Made by a program: the position numbers and the translations under genes. This document shows, one piece after another, positions 7,851 through 17,741 of a stretch of DNA of 44,843 nucleotides (within the stretch, counting starts at the first letter, position 1; each line of letters begins with the position of its first letter). Origin of the DNA: Mesostigma viride. Its lineage: Eukaryota; Streptophyta; Mesostigmatophyceae; Mesostigmatales; Mesostigmataceae. The notes below the pieces were generated by a model. The model saw nothing but the letters and a program-made list of their open reading frames with translations. It was not told where the DNA came from and searched no databases. The stretch is taken from positions 1 to 44,843 of the forward strand of contig RPFO01001119.1 in NCBI GenBank assembly GCA_009746045.1. Reading direction: 5' to 3'.

Positions 7851-10800
7851 GTATGTTTATTAATGTGAGACGTACATTTTTCAGATGGCTTGAACGGCGT
7901 GTGTGTATCGTAGAAAGGGTGGGATTTTATGTCATACATTGATCGTAAGGGTCTAGCTGCGGAGAGACGTTGACCTAGGAGTTAAGGTTGTTGACGACGA
8001 CGACGATGTGTGGCCTTTTTTTTACTCTTGTTGTCTGCAGCCCTCCACGGTGGCCATTCTGAAACAGTACCTGGCTCAGGCTGAGTCTGAGTCTGGGGTG
8101 AGTCGTAAAGCCGAAAAGGGCTTGAGAGGCTTGATCCGCTTTCTTTCGGCCGAGATAGCGTTTGCAGAGAAGTCCGGTGTCGTCGTGGACCGTCCGGAGT
8201 CGGCACACATAATTTGGAAGAACGACCGCCTGGGCCGTCTTGCATTGTTCGAAGCCACACAGCGAGCCATTCATGGGAAGAGGGTCGTTGGTGACGACAT
8301 GTATGAGGTTTTGAAGATCGCGCAGTCGTGCATCCTTAATCTGAAGGAGGATGTCGGACGTTACTTTCCCCGTCGTGCTTTAATATGGTCGACGCTCTTT
8401 GATGAGGTTGAAAAGTTCGAGGTCCACATTGGCTTCACATGCATCGAGGCTTCCTATATGGAAACCTTGAAAACCACTGCGTTGCATCAGCTCTTTAAAC
8501 TCATGACTGGAGATATGAGAGCGGATTCGAGGGCTTCACTGTCGGAAGATGAAGTGTTTGATATTGTCAGGCAAGGATTTGTTGACACGTCCAACAGTGA
8601 CTATATCGTAATTGTGCCGGGAAGAATGAATGACGTAGGAGGATTGGAGGAGCGCGCACATGAAGTGATCGCGCATTTGGACATGGCAAGAGACCACTTA
8701 CTGCAATCTTTTGTTAAGTGGCGGACTGACTTTCTTGTCAGCCCGGACGCCAGCCTTTCGCGGGAAGCGGTCGCTTTCTTTTTGGATTGGGCTGGACAGG
8801 TGATCCAAAGTTTCCGGCACCGGGAGGACTTCCATGTTATTCAGACATATAAGCCATACCGGGAAGTCGTCCAGGAATGGTTGGATCAAATCTCGTTGGT
8901 TGATTGTCTCCAGAGTATCCGAACCAAGACAGACACGGAGTGGTCTGATTTAGAGGCGGGAGGCCATTGGCAGTCCCTCGAGTTGTTCTTCGAGGCGGAA
9001 TTGAGGCGGCAACTGGAAAAGGAGAGAGCCCATCAAGTGCCGATATGGCCTTTGGGGAAGATTTTGAGGAGGTGGAAGTTCTACGTTTCGGTACGTTAAC
9101 TTGCCGATATCGTTTATCGATTTGGGTTGTTTCCATTCCCTGAATAGGGCTCTATATGCTGACCAACCTTCATGGTTTGTCCTGTCATATCATGCAGGGG
9201 GGCTCCATGCCAGGGGACGTATCGGAGGATTTACCTAATTTGTCAGACTTGGTTGATAAGGTGGGTGCTTGTCCGTCGAGTTTCCACGAGCATCTTACAT
9301 GGGGTCTAGCTGCAGGTAGACCCTCACCCTTTTATTGAGACTGACATGTTCGGCTAATTTCAACGGTGCCCCCAACCAATCTGTTGTCTTTTTTCAGGGG
9401 GCGGCTGCGGCGATGGCTGTTGACAGTGCTGGTATTTGGTCTGGACTCGAGATGGAAATGGTAAGCATTAAACGATATCCGGATGTCTGCATTTCGCCTG
9501 AAGTTTTAGTGAGCGCATTATGCGAAATATACAAATATCGACTAATTTTGATTTCCAATGAGCTGTCGTATTCGGTGTTGACAGGCGGGGGGTTTGGCCT
9601 CAGCAGGCGCTGCCGGAGAGGAAGAAAACGCTGGAGGAGATGAGGATGGGGGGGATGAAAACGCTGGAGGAGATGAGGATGGGGGAGACGCTGAGGGAGA
9701 AGTGGCTGTGCAGGTACGTTCATCCGCCGCGAGTTCGTGTGATTTTTTTCGTGCTGAGGGGTATCTCCGCAGAGAGACGATGGTGCAACAATCGAACTGA
9801 GGTCAAGTCCCTTCTTGTTCGTTTTTTTTTGTCATGCAGGCGGGGGCTGTCGCTGGGGGTACTGCGGGGGGGAAGGCGGCGAAGCCCATTGAGAGCATGA
9901 AAGGGAAAAGCTGGATTCCCGCAAGAAGGTTGCGAAGGATCATATTATTGCTGTTGGCCTGATCATGCTTAAGTCTCCGCCCGATGGCGTCGATTCGGAG
10001 GGACCTGCGGGGTCCGAGTTTCGCAAGTACCTGACACGACTTGAGGCGGAAGTCGATGCCGATTTCGATACGGAGGTGTTGGGTGACGCTACCTTTAAGA
10101 GTGAATTGGCATATGAATTCGCAAATCTGGTGAAGTCGAAAGCCACCAAGAATTTCAAGTGGCAGCCTAAGGAGTACTCAGAGGCAAAGGTTGACAAGAT
10201 CGAGAAATTCATGAAGGCTGATTTTCGTCGTCGGGCCGCTGAGGGAAAAAGGGCGCTGAATGCGGTGGCAAAGGCCAACAGTAAGAAGAACGCGGAGGCG
10301 AAGGCGGCGGAGAAGGAGGCGAAGAAGGCGGAGAAGGAGAAGGCTAAGGAGGCCAAGAAGCAGCAGAAAACTGGACAGGTACGATTGTTGTGAAAATTTA
10401 GACCTCTCGCTGCGGGTAGACGCTGACCGGCTGCGGGACTTGGTGTTTAGTGTCAGTAAGGTACTATTCCAACAGAACTTTGTTCGTCCCTGAACAGGAT
10501 GTCGTGGTCGGCCTAAAGATTACTGACTTGAGCAAATCCTGCGGTCCTTTTCGATTTTTTACTTCAGGATGACGGGGGGGACGAAGACGCCACGGTGGAG
10601 AAGAAGTTACCTGGTCATGACGCCGTGTTCGCGCTGGTGAAGGATATGCTCAAGTACTGCTCGAGTAGGCGGATGGCGGACGTCGATGACCTGCCAAACT
10701 GGCCCGAGTTCTCCCCCTTTCTTGAGCTGCTCCGGTCACTCAACAAGCTTTTTAAGGAGGGGGTGCTCACGAGCAGTGGGAACCCGGACACCGACCCTAT

Positions 10801-13800
10801 CATTGAAAGCTGGAAGCCTTCGAAAAAGGTCGACTCGAACAAGGAGGTCAGGGACCAGAACATCCGGAAGGCCAATTCTCTCAGGGAAACGCGTTGGATT
10901 CGGCCGGCCGATTTTCAGCAGACCGGATGTTTCAGTATGCGGATCCAGACGGTCAACGCGCTTATTTTGCCAGAGGCTTTGAGGCAGCGGCGTTTAAACC
11001 TTGAAACCATTAAGGAGAACGCCCGCATTCTCCTCAATGCGCGGGACAACGCCTTGCACTTCAAGGTTGTTGTCCCGGTCTGGCAGTTCCCTTTCCAGGC
11101 GCTTGCCGAATCTCAACCTGACCTGTTCGACAAGCAAATCTTGTGCATGCCGGATTTCGTCAAGTGGCTGAAGCATTACCACGGTGCCAAGATTGACGCG
11201 GAGGATGTGGGGTCCAGGTACTTCCGGCCCCTTTCGGATACTGAAGTCGACGTGTGGCTTAACACGGAGTCCACCACCTCTTTCCTCGCGAGAGGACTTG
11301 AGTGGCGTACCTACGCCAGGTGGACGAGGTGGCCGCAGTTTTGCCTCAGGAGATCGAGGGCAGTCGGCAAGTTTTCAACCTGCTGTGCAATACTGCGATG
11401 AAGTCCTACGATCCGAAATTTTTTGAGGAACGGGACCGGTACCGTATCTGGTTCTCCGGTACGCGGTGGTGGATGGGAACCACTACTTTAAGGGGTTAAA
11501 GTCGTTTCTCAGGGGGCCGGATGGCGGGTGGGGAGAGGTTCGGGCAATGATGTGCGAGGGTGGGGCGGAGTCCAATTTCGCAAGTACTCCTAAGGAGGCG
11601 GAGCACGCCTTCCAGGACCTGTTGCGGAAATTCCGTGGTGGTTACATGGGTACGAACGTCGTTCTTCTCAAGGGTGGCGACCTGCTCCCGTCGTGGAGTG
11701 AGCTTCGAAATCTACCTAAGGCAAAAGAAGATGTAAGCTATCTATTTTGGCAGGGTCTAGCTGCGGGTAGACCCTCGGAATTTTCGTGGTTGTTTTTTGT
11801 GTGCGCTTCAAGTTTTTTGCGAGGGTCTCGCTGCAGCTAGACCCTCTCCTTTTTTTTGTTGGAATTTTCGTTGCGTATTGTCGGCCGTTTCTTTTTCGAA
11901 TTTTGTTAGGGTCTATCCGCAGCTATACCCCTCGCCTTTTATGACTGAGTTTTGTCGTTGCTCGCTCGATGTTAATTGATGTCGCAGGCGGTGCTGACCG
12001 GCAAGCTGGAGAAGCTGTTCGACATCGCCAAGGGGGCGAATTCGGAGGACTTAGCCGTGGCGGATCGTACGCTGGGCCAGGCGTTGCTTGACGTGTGGAA
12101 CTACAACAAGCTATATCTATACGGCAAAGTCACGCGTGGGAAGGGCCACTATATTGCGGATGGCCACTACACCAATCTGCTCACGTACATCCTCCCGGCT
12201 ATGCGGCAAGCGGGGGGAAGGGAAGGGAATGTGGAGCCGGCAGCGGTGGATGTACACGAGGAGGAAGCAGAAGGAAAGAAAAAGCCGGCCCACAGCATTG
12301 CTTCAGTGCATTCCGCTTACAGTCGCACGCTGGCCAACACGTTTCTCCGTCTGACACAGGAGCAGACTGATGATCCTGCCTCAACGAAACCCGCGCCTGA
12401 GGAGGTGATGATGCAAAGGTGCAAATTCGCCAATGCAGAGGGGGAGAAGAAAGGCCAGAAGGTCTCTTGGACTTCTTTCAGGAACTTGGCCAGCCTTCCT
12501 ATGATGGACGCCGTGATCGATTGCATCATGAGCTGCCAGGTTGGACCGGAAAAGCTCACCAAGTTGGTGGAGATCGCCAAGGATGTGCTGGAGTGCCTGC
12601 GGCTGACCATTTGCGCCAGATTCAAGGAGGATGTGACGCTGGAAGCGCGATGCAAGGACGCAAATGGCAAGGAGTTTGTGGCGTCTCATATTTTCGAACT
12701 CGTCTTCAATCTCCATCCTCTCGCTCGGCCGGTCGGCAGGAAGGAGATTGTGGCCAGATACCGGGAATTTTGGGATGTGGCCGTCATCATAACGAGGAAC
12801 ATCGCCTACCTTCTTAAAGCCAAAAAACACGCCGCACATCTGAGGATTCCGAGAAAGGATATCAGTAATGGCAAGATCGACTTTCAGGAGATTCTGCTAA
12901 AAGAGAGCGAGGACAAGACGGTGGGTTTGGCACTTTTTGCTCCGGAAGCGTTCAGGAAGTACGCTCCAAAACTTGGATTACTCGAAGGGGGGTGAAGGAG
13001 GCGGCGATGAAGGGGCCGGTGAAGGGGCTGGAGAAGGGATCGAAGGGGAAGGGGAAGGGGAAGGAGACGGAGGCGAAGGAGGAGGAGGAGTGGGACGTGA
13101 AGTATGAGTGGCAGAGTGTGGACTGGGGCCGTCGCCGGGTCTGGTTTTGCTGTCAGTTACTAGACGGTGATGATGATGACAAGTCGCTCGTCAAGCAGGT
13201 GGCAGGCGAGGTTGCCTCAGCTTCAGCCCGCCCCTTTCCCTTGGGCAGGTCCCTTCCGTGCCTGAGCCTGCTGAACTTGGCGAACATTTGGGGTGATAAG
13301 TGGAGTAACTTTCAGTCCAGGTGGTGGGCGTTCGGTCCTTGCCCGAAAGCTTCGGACATTCCCCAACCGGGCGGGATGTACGATAATGTGCTGAAGGCTT
13401 GCGCCCACGAGTTTTTCTCCAGGTTCGAACCGATGGTGATCGTGTTTGGTACCGAGACGGAGATTAAGGGGTTTCAAGAGATAGTGGAAAGGATCGGGAA
13501 AGGGAGTGAATTGTGGGAGCGGCTTGAACAGGGGGAAGGTGATGGGGGGCCTAGGCTCGGAAGGGCGAAGAAGCGAAAAGCTTCCCACGAAGCTGGGGGA
13601 TCGTCCGCCGTGGTGGAGAGGGATGACCAACAGTTGTTGGAGGGAGGGGATGGAGGGGATGGAGGTCCGGCAGGAGGGTCTAACCGCGGAGAGACCCCCG
13701 TCGAGGTCAGAACGCAGCAGGCCGAACAGATGACGGGGCCTGAAGGTGATTCGGATCCGCCTGCGGCGAAGAAGCCCGCTTCTCAAGTGACTCGACGGGC

Positions 13801-15156
13801 AGTCGTGTCACTTGTTGAGGATGATGGAGGTGGGCCTTCCAAGCCTGCCGCGTCGCAGCCCGTTTTTCAGGTTCCGAAGAAGCAGCTTCGGGTTCCCCCG
13901 CGACTCTGCCCACCCCGGCGCCTCTGCCCAGTTCTCAGGTACCGAAGAAGCAGCTTCGGGTTCCCCCGCCGACTCTGGCCATTTCTCAGGTACCGAAGAA
14001 GCAGCTTCGTAAGCCAGTTGTGGCAGTGGCTGATTCGGACGACGATGCTGAGGAGGAGGAGGAGGAGGAGGACGACGATGCTGAGGAGGAGGAGGGGGAG
14101 GAGGAGGAGGAGGAGGAGGAGGAGCAGCACGTTGCTACCAAGAAATCCGCCAAGGGTGGGAAGGCTGCGGAGCACGTTGCTTCCAAGAAATCGGCCAAGG
14201 TGGGGAAGCCTCCCAAGCCTGCCCTGCCTCAGAAACGGCGTCGAAAAGCAGTTGTGCTTTCAGATTCGGACGATGAGGAGGAGAAGGAGGAGGAGGATGG
14301 CGGCGGAGAGGAGGAGGACGGGGGAAAGGAGCGCGTTGCTTCCAAGAAGTTACCCAAGACCGCGAAGACTGCCAAGGTTGCCGAGCCCGCCAAACCCGCC
14401 CCGGCGCCTGCCCCCCACCCCCAGACGGGGTCTACCTGCGAGCAGAGGTCGAAGGAAAAGGCCAAAAAGGGTAAGAAAAAATCTGCGAGTGAATTCTGGT
14501 ATGTAGAGTGTTTTGATTTTTCACGGTTGGCAGTCCGATTTCTACTAACTCGATTTTAGTCATGCGTTGATGGCATGATCGGTTTGCTCGCAGGTAATGA
14601 GGATGTGGAGCAGTTACTTCGCTTGGCTAATGTGGCGGTGGGCTTCGGACCAGCGGCTGTACATGCTGACACTTCCGGACGGGAGGAGCCTAAGGGGGCG
14701 GAAGACAGTCAGGCGGGCGATGAGGATGATGACAAGCCCACGTTGGAAATGAGACTTATGGACGGGGAAATGGGGTTCGGAGCACCAGAGGCCTTTTGGT
14801 GTGATGGGTGGACTTTAGCCATTATGCAAGCAGGGAACAAGGATACGGCTACGCCAATGTATGCCAAGCTAGAAGACGTCATGCTTTATGGGCAGGTGTC
14901 TGGATACGACACCAAGTGGAGGGACGTCGCATTTAAGTTTTTCGCTGAGGGGGAGAAGGGAGGGAAGTTGAAGAACAAGTTGTGGTGGATGCCGCTGGAC
15001 TACGCGATGAAGGTGGTAAAGCTGACGGATGGCAAGAGCTGGAAGGATGTGGAAGTCTGGGCGCCTGCAAAGGAGATCGATAAGAAGAGGAGGAACTCGA
15101 AAACGGAACAGCAGATCGCGGAAGCCAAATTACGGAAGAGGCCCTCGAAAGTGTGA
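6663..15156 (+). CDS. Gene A, left copy: about 2,400-residue nuclear-type protein, nine exons, function unknown
   Basis: Proposed exons are 6663-7850, 8041-9090, 9198-9260, 9398-9460, 9585-9713, 9840-10378, 10568-11732, 11988-14470 and 14594-15156. Every junction is GT...AG, all in phase 0 except the last (phase 1), and the phases agree across all nine exons, which is why I read one gene. Domain order: SP/SR-like proline-serine-lysine region; long charged coiled coil; helical domain; short acidic linkers; Lys/Ala coiled coil; two mixed domains; acidic and basic low-complexity tail with KRRRK and SDSDDEEE; and a final 187-residue domain. Reading frames break near 6800, 7670, 9895, 11300, 11434, 12985 and 13890, mostly in homopolymers. 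The low-complexity charged parts suggest a nuclear or nucleic-acid-associated protein. I recognise no catalytic family. Confidence 0.65.
7949..7970. repeat. Palindrome-family copy in gene A intron 1
   Basis: GGGTCTAGCTGCGGAGAGAC is an imperfect member lying inside the 190 bp intron 7851-8040. The right arm carries the same variant at about 36352-36373. Confidence 0.75.
8041..9090 (+). CDS. Gene A exon 2: 350-residue helical domain
   Basis: This is the longest unbroken exon piece. It starts PSTVAILKQYLAQ after TTGTCTGCAG and ends KFYVS before GTACGT. The translation is mixed hydrophobic and charged with long predicted helices and a few aromatic residues (RRALIWSTLFDEVEKFEVHI; DFLVSPDASLSREAVAFFLDW). 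It has the composition of a folded globular domain rather than low complexity. I do not recognise its family. Differences from the right copy are two amino-acid changes near the start (Ala/Thr, Ser/Ala) and a one-base difference right at the exon start (CCCTCC here, CCCCC there). Confidence 0.75.
9198..9260 (+). CDS. Gene A exon 3 (21 codons)
   Basis: The 63 bp exon is flanked by CATGCAG and GTGGGT and reads GGSMPGDVSEDLPNLSDLVDK in phase 0. It is identical in the right arm (35064-35126). It is too short for domain assignment and probably a linker. Confidence 0.6.
9302..9323. repeat. Palindrome-family copy in gene A intron 3
   Basis: GGGTCTAGCTGCAGGTAGAC lies in the 137 bp intron 9261-9397, about 40 bp after the donor. 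The right-arm copy is at about 35000-35021. Confidence 0.8.
9398..9460 (+). CDS. Gene A exon 4 (21 codons)
   Basis: This second 63 bp exon follows TTTTTTCAG and precedes GTAAGC. It reads GAAAAMAVDSAGIWSGLEME and one more Met, in phase 0. Its length equals that of exon 3. It is conserved in the right arm at 34864-34926. Confidence 0.6.
9585..9713 (+). CDS. Gene A exon 5 (43 codons): acidic Gly-Glu-Asp repeat
   Basis: The exon follows GTTGACAG and precedes GTACGT. It contains an internal direct repeat ENAGGDEDGGD in two copies (27-30 bp DNA repeat) and is strongly acidic. It is in phase 0. The right partner is 34611-34739. Confidence 0.6.
9840..10378 (+). CDS. Gene A exon 6: helical segment and Lys/Ala/Glu coiled coil
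   Basis: The exon follows TCATGCAG and starts AGAVAGGTAGGKAAKPIE. The left copy needs a frame change near 9895, where the two arms differ (GAGAGCATGAAA here, GAGTCAGTATGAAA in the right arm). From 9965 it reads MLKSPPDGVDSEGPAGSEFR, then a helical stretch, and ends in an alternating Lys/Ala/Glu coiled coil (KAAEKEAKKAEKEKAKEAKK). It ends KTGQ before GTACGA. The function is not recognised. Confidence 0.6.
10401..10422. repeat. Degenerate palindrome-family copy in gene A intron 6
   Basis: GACCTCTCGCTGCGGGTAGAC lies 20 bp inside the intron 10379-10567. Half-sites are imperfect, and the right arm has the same variant at about 33900-33921. Confidence 0.65.
10568..11732 (+). CDS. Gene A exon 7: mixed domain with VDGNH motif
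   Basis: It starts DDGGDEDATVEKKLPGHDAV after TACTTCAG and ends PKAKED before GTAAGC. The first part includes VNALILPEALRQRRLNLETI. About 230 residues later comes YAVVDGNHYFKGL, which is loosely reminiscent of the ParB/sulfiredoxin-like GxHR motif (normally DGxHR), but the His is not followed by Arg and the spacing is wrong, so I do not assign that fold. A frame break occurs at 11299-11303 in both arms (one G short of GAGGTGGCG). The left copy has a private break at 11434 (GGGACC against GGCGACC), which the right copy reads through. Confidence 0.6.
11733..11987. repeat. Gene A intron 7 with three palindrome copies
   Basis: The 255 bp intron holds palindromes at 11753-11774, 11823-11844 and 11909-11930, spaced 70-86 bp apart. 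They account for a large part of the intron. The third one (GGTCTATCCGCAGCTATACC) has matching changes in both halves, so base pairing is kept despite divergence from the family. The right copies are at about 32391, 32476 and 32546. Confidence 0.85.
11988..14470 (+). CDS. Gene A exon 8: large domain, then acidic/basic low-complexity tail
   Basis: It starts AVLTGKLEKLFDIAKG after GATGTCGCAG. Residues 1-330 are globular and unrecognised. Then comes a Gly/Lys-rich hinge with a frame break in the G run at 12983-12990 (both arms), then a second globular part (KYEWQSVDWGRRRVWFCCQL; ANIWGDKWSNFQSRWWAFGP). The tail has three copies of QVPKKQLR, long Glu/Asp runs, KKSAK repeats, a KRRRK basic cluster and SDSDDEEE, typical of nuclear acidic proteins. 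The left copy loses frame at 13890 (CCGCGACT, where the right arm has CCGCCGACT). The exon ends KAKKG in phase 1 before GTAAGA. Confidence 0.65.
13676..13697. repeat. Palindrome-family copy inside gene A coding sequence (exon 8)
   Basis: GGGTCTAACCGCGGAGAGAC is read in frame as GSNRGETP. The half-sites are diverged, and the central CTGCAG is replaced by CCGCGG, which is itself a palindrome. The same sequence is in the right arm at about 30629-30650. Confidence 0.7.
14428..14450. repeat. Degenerate palindrome-family copy inside gene A coding sequence (exon 8 end)
   Basis: GGGGTCTACCTGCGAGCAGA is read as GSTCEQR close to the end of exon 8. The left half-site is good and the right is decayed. 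The right-arm copy is at about 29874-29896. Confidence 0.5.
14594..15156 (+). CDS. Gene A exon 9: C-terminal domain (187 residues)
   Basis: The acceptor CTCGCAG at 14587-14593 joins in phase 1 to give GNEDVEQLLRLANVAVGFGP. Choosing donor GTATGT at 14499 instead would not keep the frame with any nearby acceptor, so the 14471-14593 intron is preferred. The domain is globular, with EMRLMDGEMGFGAPEAFW and WWMPLDYAMKVVKLTDGKSW, and ends in a basic tail (KLRKRPSKV, stop TGA). The right copy differs by Pro to Arg at 14855. The family is not recognised. Confidence 0.7.
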
Positions 15157-15451
15157 GGGAAAGTTAGCACTTGGACATGCGCTGGCAATGCTCGTCCTAT
15201 GGTTAATACAAAGGTTAGGATGATGTCGAGTCTCTCCACGTAAAATTTACATGAATTACTAACTTTCAAGCCTCTCGATGTGGAATGTACGCTCAAATTG
15301 ACATGAATTAAGCATTATGACACCAAATTAGCTCGAAAATACGCGATCGGACGCCAAATTCGCGCGAAAAAAAGATATCGGACGATTGAAACTAGCGTTT
15401 TTTTCTTGCAAAATGCGCCAAAAATGACCCCATTCCGCGTGGGACCACCCT
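15157..15451. other. Gene A 3' region and inner terminus of the left arm
   Basis: This is noncoding. It contains a short A/T-rich stretch and repeated CGAAAAT/GCGCGAAAAA pieces, then ATATCGGACGATTGAAACTA and, as its last 23 bases, the reverse complement of GGTCCCACGCGGAATGGGG preceded by GGGT. That last block is the terminus shared with 28870 and 18171. Confidence 0.75.
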
Positions 15452-15640
15452 GTAGTATAACAGTATCTTGCTCATATCTCGAGCAATACTCATCAGAATG
15501 AACCCGTTTCTGGATTGTAGTAACCGGAAGTAGAATCTCTACAAGCCAAGTAGCTTAGTATAATAATATTGCTTGCCAGGAAATATTAACTCCAGCCCTT
15601 TCTTCTCTTTTAGAGCTTGGACATTACAGCCATATTAACT
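15452..15640 (-). mobile_element. LTR-like end and polypurine tract of Copia-like fragment 2
   Basis: On the minus strand the motif GAAAGGGCTGGAGTTAATAT occurs twice (15631-15652 and 15587-15605). It equals the polypurine tract plus LTR start seen in the intact element (AAGAAAGGGTTGGAGTTAGC at 19771-19790). About 140 bp of LTR-like DNA then run to the arm boundary at 15451, so this LTR is either very short or truncated there. Confidence 0.5.
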
Positions 15641-15658
15641 CCAGCCCTTTCTTTCTTT

Positions 15659-16390
15659 GAGAGCTGTTAGGCTTGGCAACACATATATAGAAACAACATG
15701 CATAGCACTTGACATCCCTCCCAGCTCTCTGTAGTCTCTGCTCGGGATTAATCAAGCACCAAATCACAACACATCTCAGCCATGACGAATTACAATGACA
15801 TCCCTATCCACTGGAAGTAGAAAGCCAAGTGTTTGGAATAGCAGCTTGTGGCTAACCAGAATAATGACCAAAATGGAATCATCACCATAATGGCTCCTGA
15901 TTGGAACCCCACAAGTAACCCACAAGACCTTATCAGGTAGACATTGATAGTTATCAGAACTGGCGCCCACCATGGACTGAGAAATAGCACATCACAAAAT
16001 ATATTAAGGACATGACAAACTACCTTCCTCTGTCTGGGACAAAACTAGGGGGACCTGTCGCCACCTCACCAGCAAGGTTGATGGGCCAGCCAATCGGGGA
16101 AAATCCGCCTAAGCAGCCCCAGGGAATCGAACCCCGCCCTATAAAATCCCTTTGGTTGAGACAAACCTCAAACTGAGGACAAAGTTACCCCCAACCAACA
16201 TCATGCTCCATGACTGAGCATTACATAGAATACAGTATTATACTGTATAATACCACATATAATATCACAAATGTACACAGAGCATTACTGCCCTCAGAGC
16301 ATCACAGCTCTCAGCATAACAGAGCCCAGCTCTATGTTAGCTCTTCTCACCCAACAGTCACCAAACTCAAAGCTCAAATTGGAACTGCTT
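15659..16390 (-). mobile_element. 3' noncoding part of Copia-like fragment 2, with B-box motif
   Basis: About 730 bp between the RNase H remnant and the polypurine tract show no convincing coding frame. GGTTCGATTCC (minus strand, 16123-16133) is set in GGGCGGGGTTCGATTCCCTG, a T-arm-like context. The intact element has the same motif in the equivalent place (20295-20305). Confidence 0.5.
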
Positions 16391-17056
16391 AACTCACACA
16401 GAGGAGCTCATCAGCTTATAAAGAAGCTTATATTGCTCAGCAGACTTGTGAGGCAACTTGGTCAAGGCATCAGCAGGATTCTCAGAACCTGGAAGATGTT
16501 GAATATATCCACCAGACCTGCCAACTCCTTCAACAGGAGATAATCAAGTTCTCTGCTCAGGACTGGCCAACTGCTTGTGCACAAACTGGACCATGCCCAT
16601 GTTATCTGAAAGGATCAAGGTCTCCAGCTGAAGAGTATGAGGAGTCACTGAAGCCATTGCTAGCAACAGTTCCTTGATGTACAAACTGGACTGAATCCCT
16701 TCACAAATGGCTCTGCACTCAGAGACATCTGAACTCACAGCAACCCTTCTTTGAAGACGACTGTACCAGGCCACACGACTAGGCCTATGTTGCTGAAGCA
16801 CAAACAAGCCAGCTGACCTGCCTCTGACCTTAGAAACTTGCCTGCTATCCATGGAGCTATCAACATAGATATCCAAGGAAAATGGCAAAGACAAATCAAT
16901 CCCAGCTAAAGTAATACCAGGAGACTTGTTAACATGTGCAATAATCTGGGAAGGCTCCTCCAGAATTAGCACATCATCAGGGGATCTGCTATGGACCATC
17001 ATGTCAGGCCCACAAATGCTGCCATACCAGGCCAACTTGCCTTTCAGCTCAGGCAC
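16391..17056 (-). pseudogene. Copia-like fragment 2: RNase H region
   Basis: The minus-strand translation includes IYVDSSMDSRQVSKVRGRSA, WYSRLQRRVAVSSDVSECRA and SDNMGMVQFVHKQLA. This is the Copia RNase H pattern (Asp in VDSS, Glu in ECRA, Asp in SDN). The open frame stops at 16544, and the ending LDYLLLKE..NPADALTKLP follows in a shifted frame down to about 16390. It is clearly homologous to 20741-21610 but diverged, so it belongs to another family or an older copy. Confidence 0.8.
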
Positions 17057-17675
17057 AATGGATGACGCATGACCTCTGGAACAGATTGAAGAATGGTACT
17101 CTTGTAGTCATTGCCCGGCTGCAGCTTAATCAGCCACTGACTCCCCTCCTGAACCAATGTAGCCTGCATTCCACAGAACGTGACAGCCCGGCTCTCCAGG
17201 CTTCTGCCACAATTCTTTTCCCAAAGGAAATGCATCATTAATGATGGGCACAAACTGACTCAACCACTTAGTGGGAGCAATCAAGTGCAAGTCATCACCA
17301 TGCAGGCTAGCATACACAGGTAAATCATTTACCTGTGTATGAGTCATGCCACCTACCCAGCAATAAACATGGGTCCACAGATGACACCTTCAACCCACAG
17401 TGCTTAGTCAAGAAGTCTTCCAAGGTGAGCCTCCAAATGATGGGACTGGACCTGGGACCTTCTAGACCCTTCAGAATCAGCAGGTAGCTAGACTGGAGCT
17501 CTGCCTGCCAGGCTACAGGAACTGGCACATGAAATGGAGTTTCACAATGCCACACCTGCTGAGCCACACTGGGATCACCCTTCAGAAATGCTCTCATGAA
17601 ATCTAGCAGAACTGAAGACATATGAGCATGCCCTGGTTCAGCATACCGACATACAGGCACAATTAAATACGCCAC
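17044..17675 (-). pseudogene. Copia-like fragment 2: reverse transcriptase
   Basis: Two frames carry RT motifs: 17675-17325 (LLDFMRAFLKGD; LILKGLEGPRSSPIIW; GLKVSSVDPCLLL) and 17347-17126 (YASLHGDDLHLIAPTKW). The catalytic box reads HGDD rather than YVDD, as in the intact element nearby. Further downstream VTFCGMQATLVQEGSQWLIK corresponds to the connection region. Frame breaks and a loss of upstream domains mark it as a dead remnant. Confidence 0.8.
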
Positions 17676-17741
17676 GTATCATGTAGCATCCCAGGTGTAT
17701 ACAACTCCTCGCCCAGAAGATCCCTGGTACCACGGTATTCA

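Larger units (their letters stand above)
1..15451 (+). repeat. Left arm of a 15.4 kb inverted repeat
   Basis: The whole segment reappears as its reverse complement at 28870-44076. Matching positions sum to about 44321 near the centre and drift by a few bases outward because of small indels. The inner boundary is sharp: after ...CGTGGGACCACCCT at 15451 the two sides diverge. The arm contains gene A, the palindrome family, two minisatellite arrays and a copy of gene B. At the outer side the match runs to base 1, so the true arm may be longer. By eye, the inner part (about 6.6-15.4 kb) has only a few substitutions against the right arm, among them positions 8080, 8092, 11286, 11297, 13833, 14350 and 14855. 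The outer part has many one- to several-base indels. Confidence 0.95.

Noticed and set aside
10568-11732. ParB-like nuclease domain in gene A exon 7
   Set aside because: VDGNH is present but lacks the following Arg, and the upstream box is some 230 residues away instead of about 50-70.
13220-13790. Antisense 187-codon frame opposite gene A exon 8 (also 30536-31099)
   Set aside because: It is conserved only because the arms are near-identical, its composition follows the sense strand, and the sense frame has splice-consistent structure.
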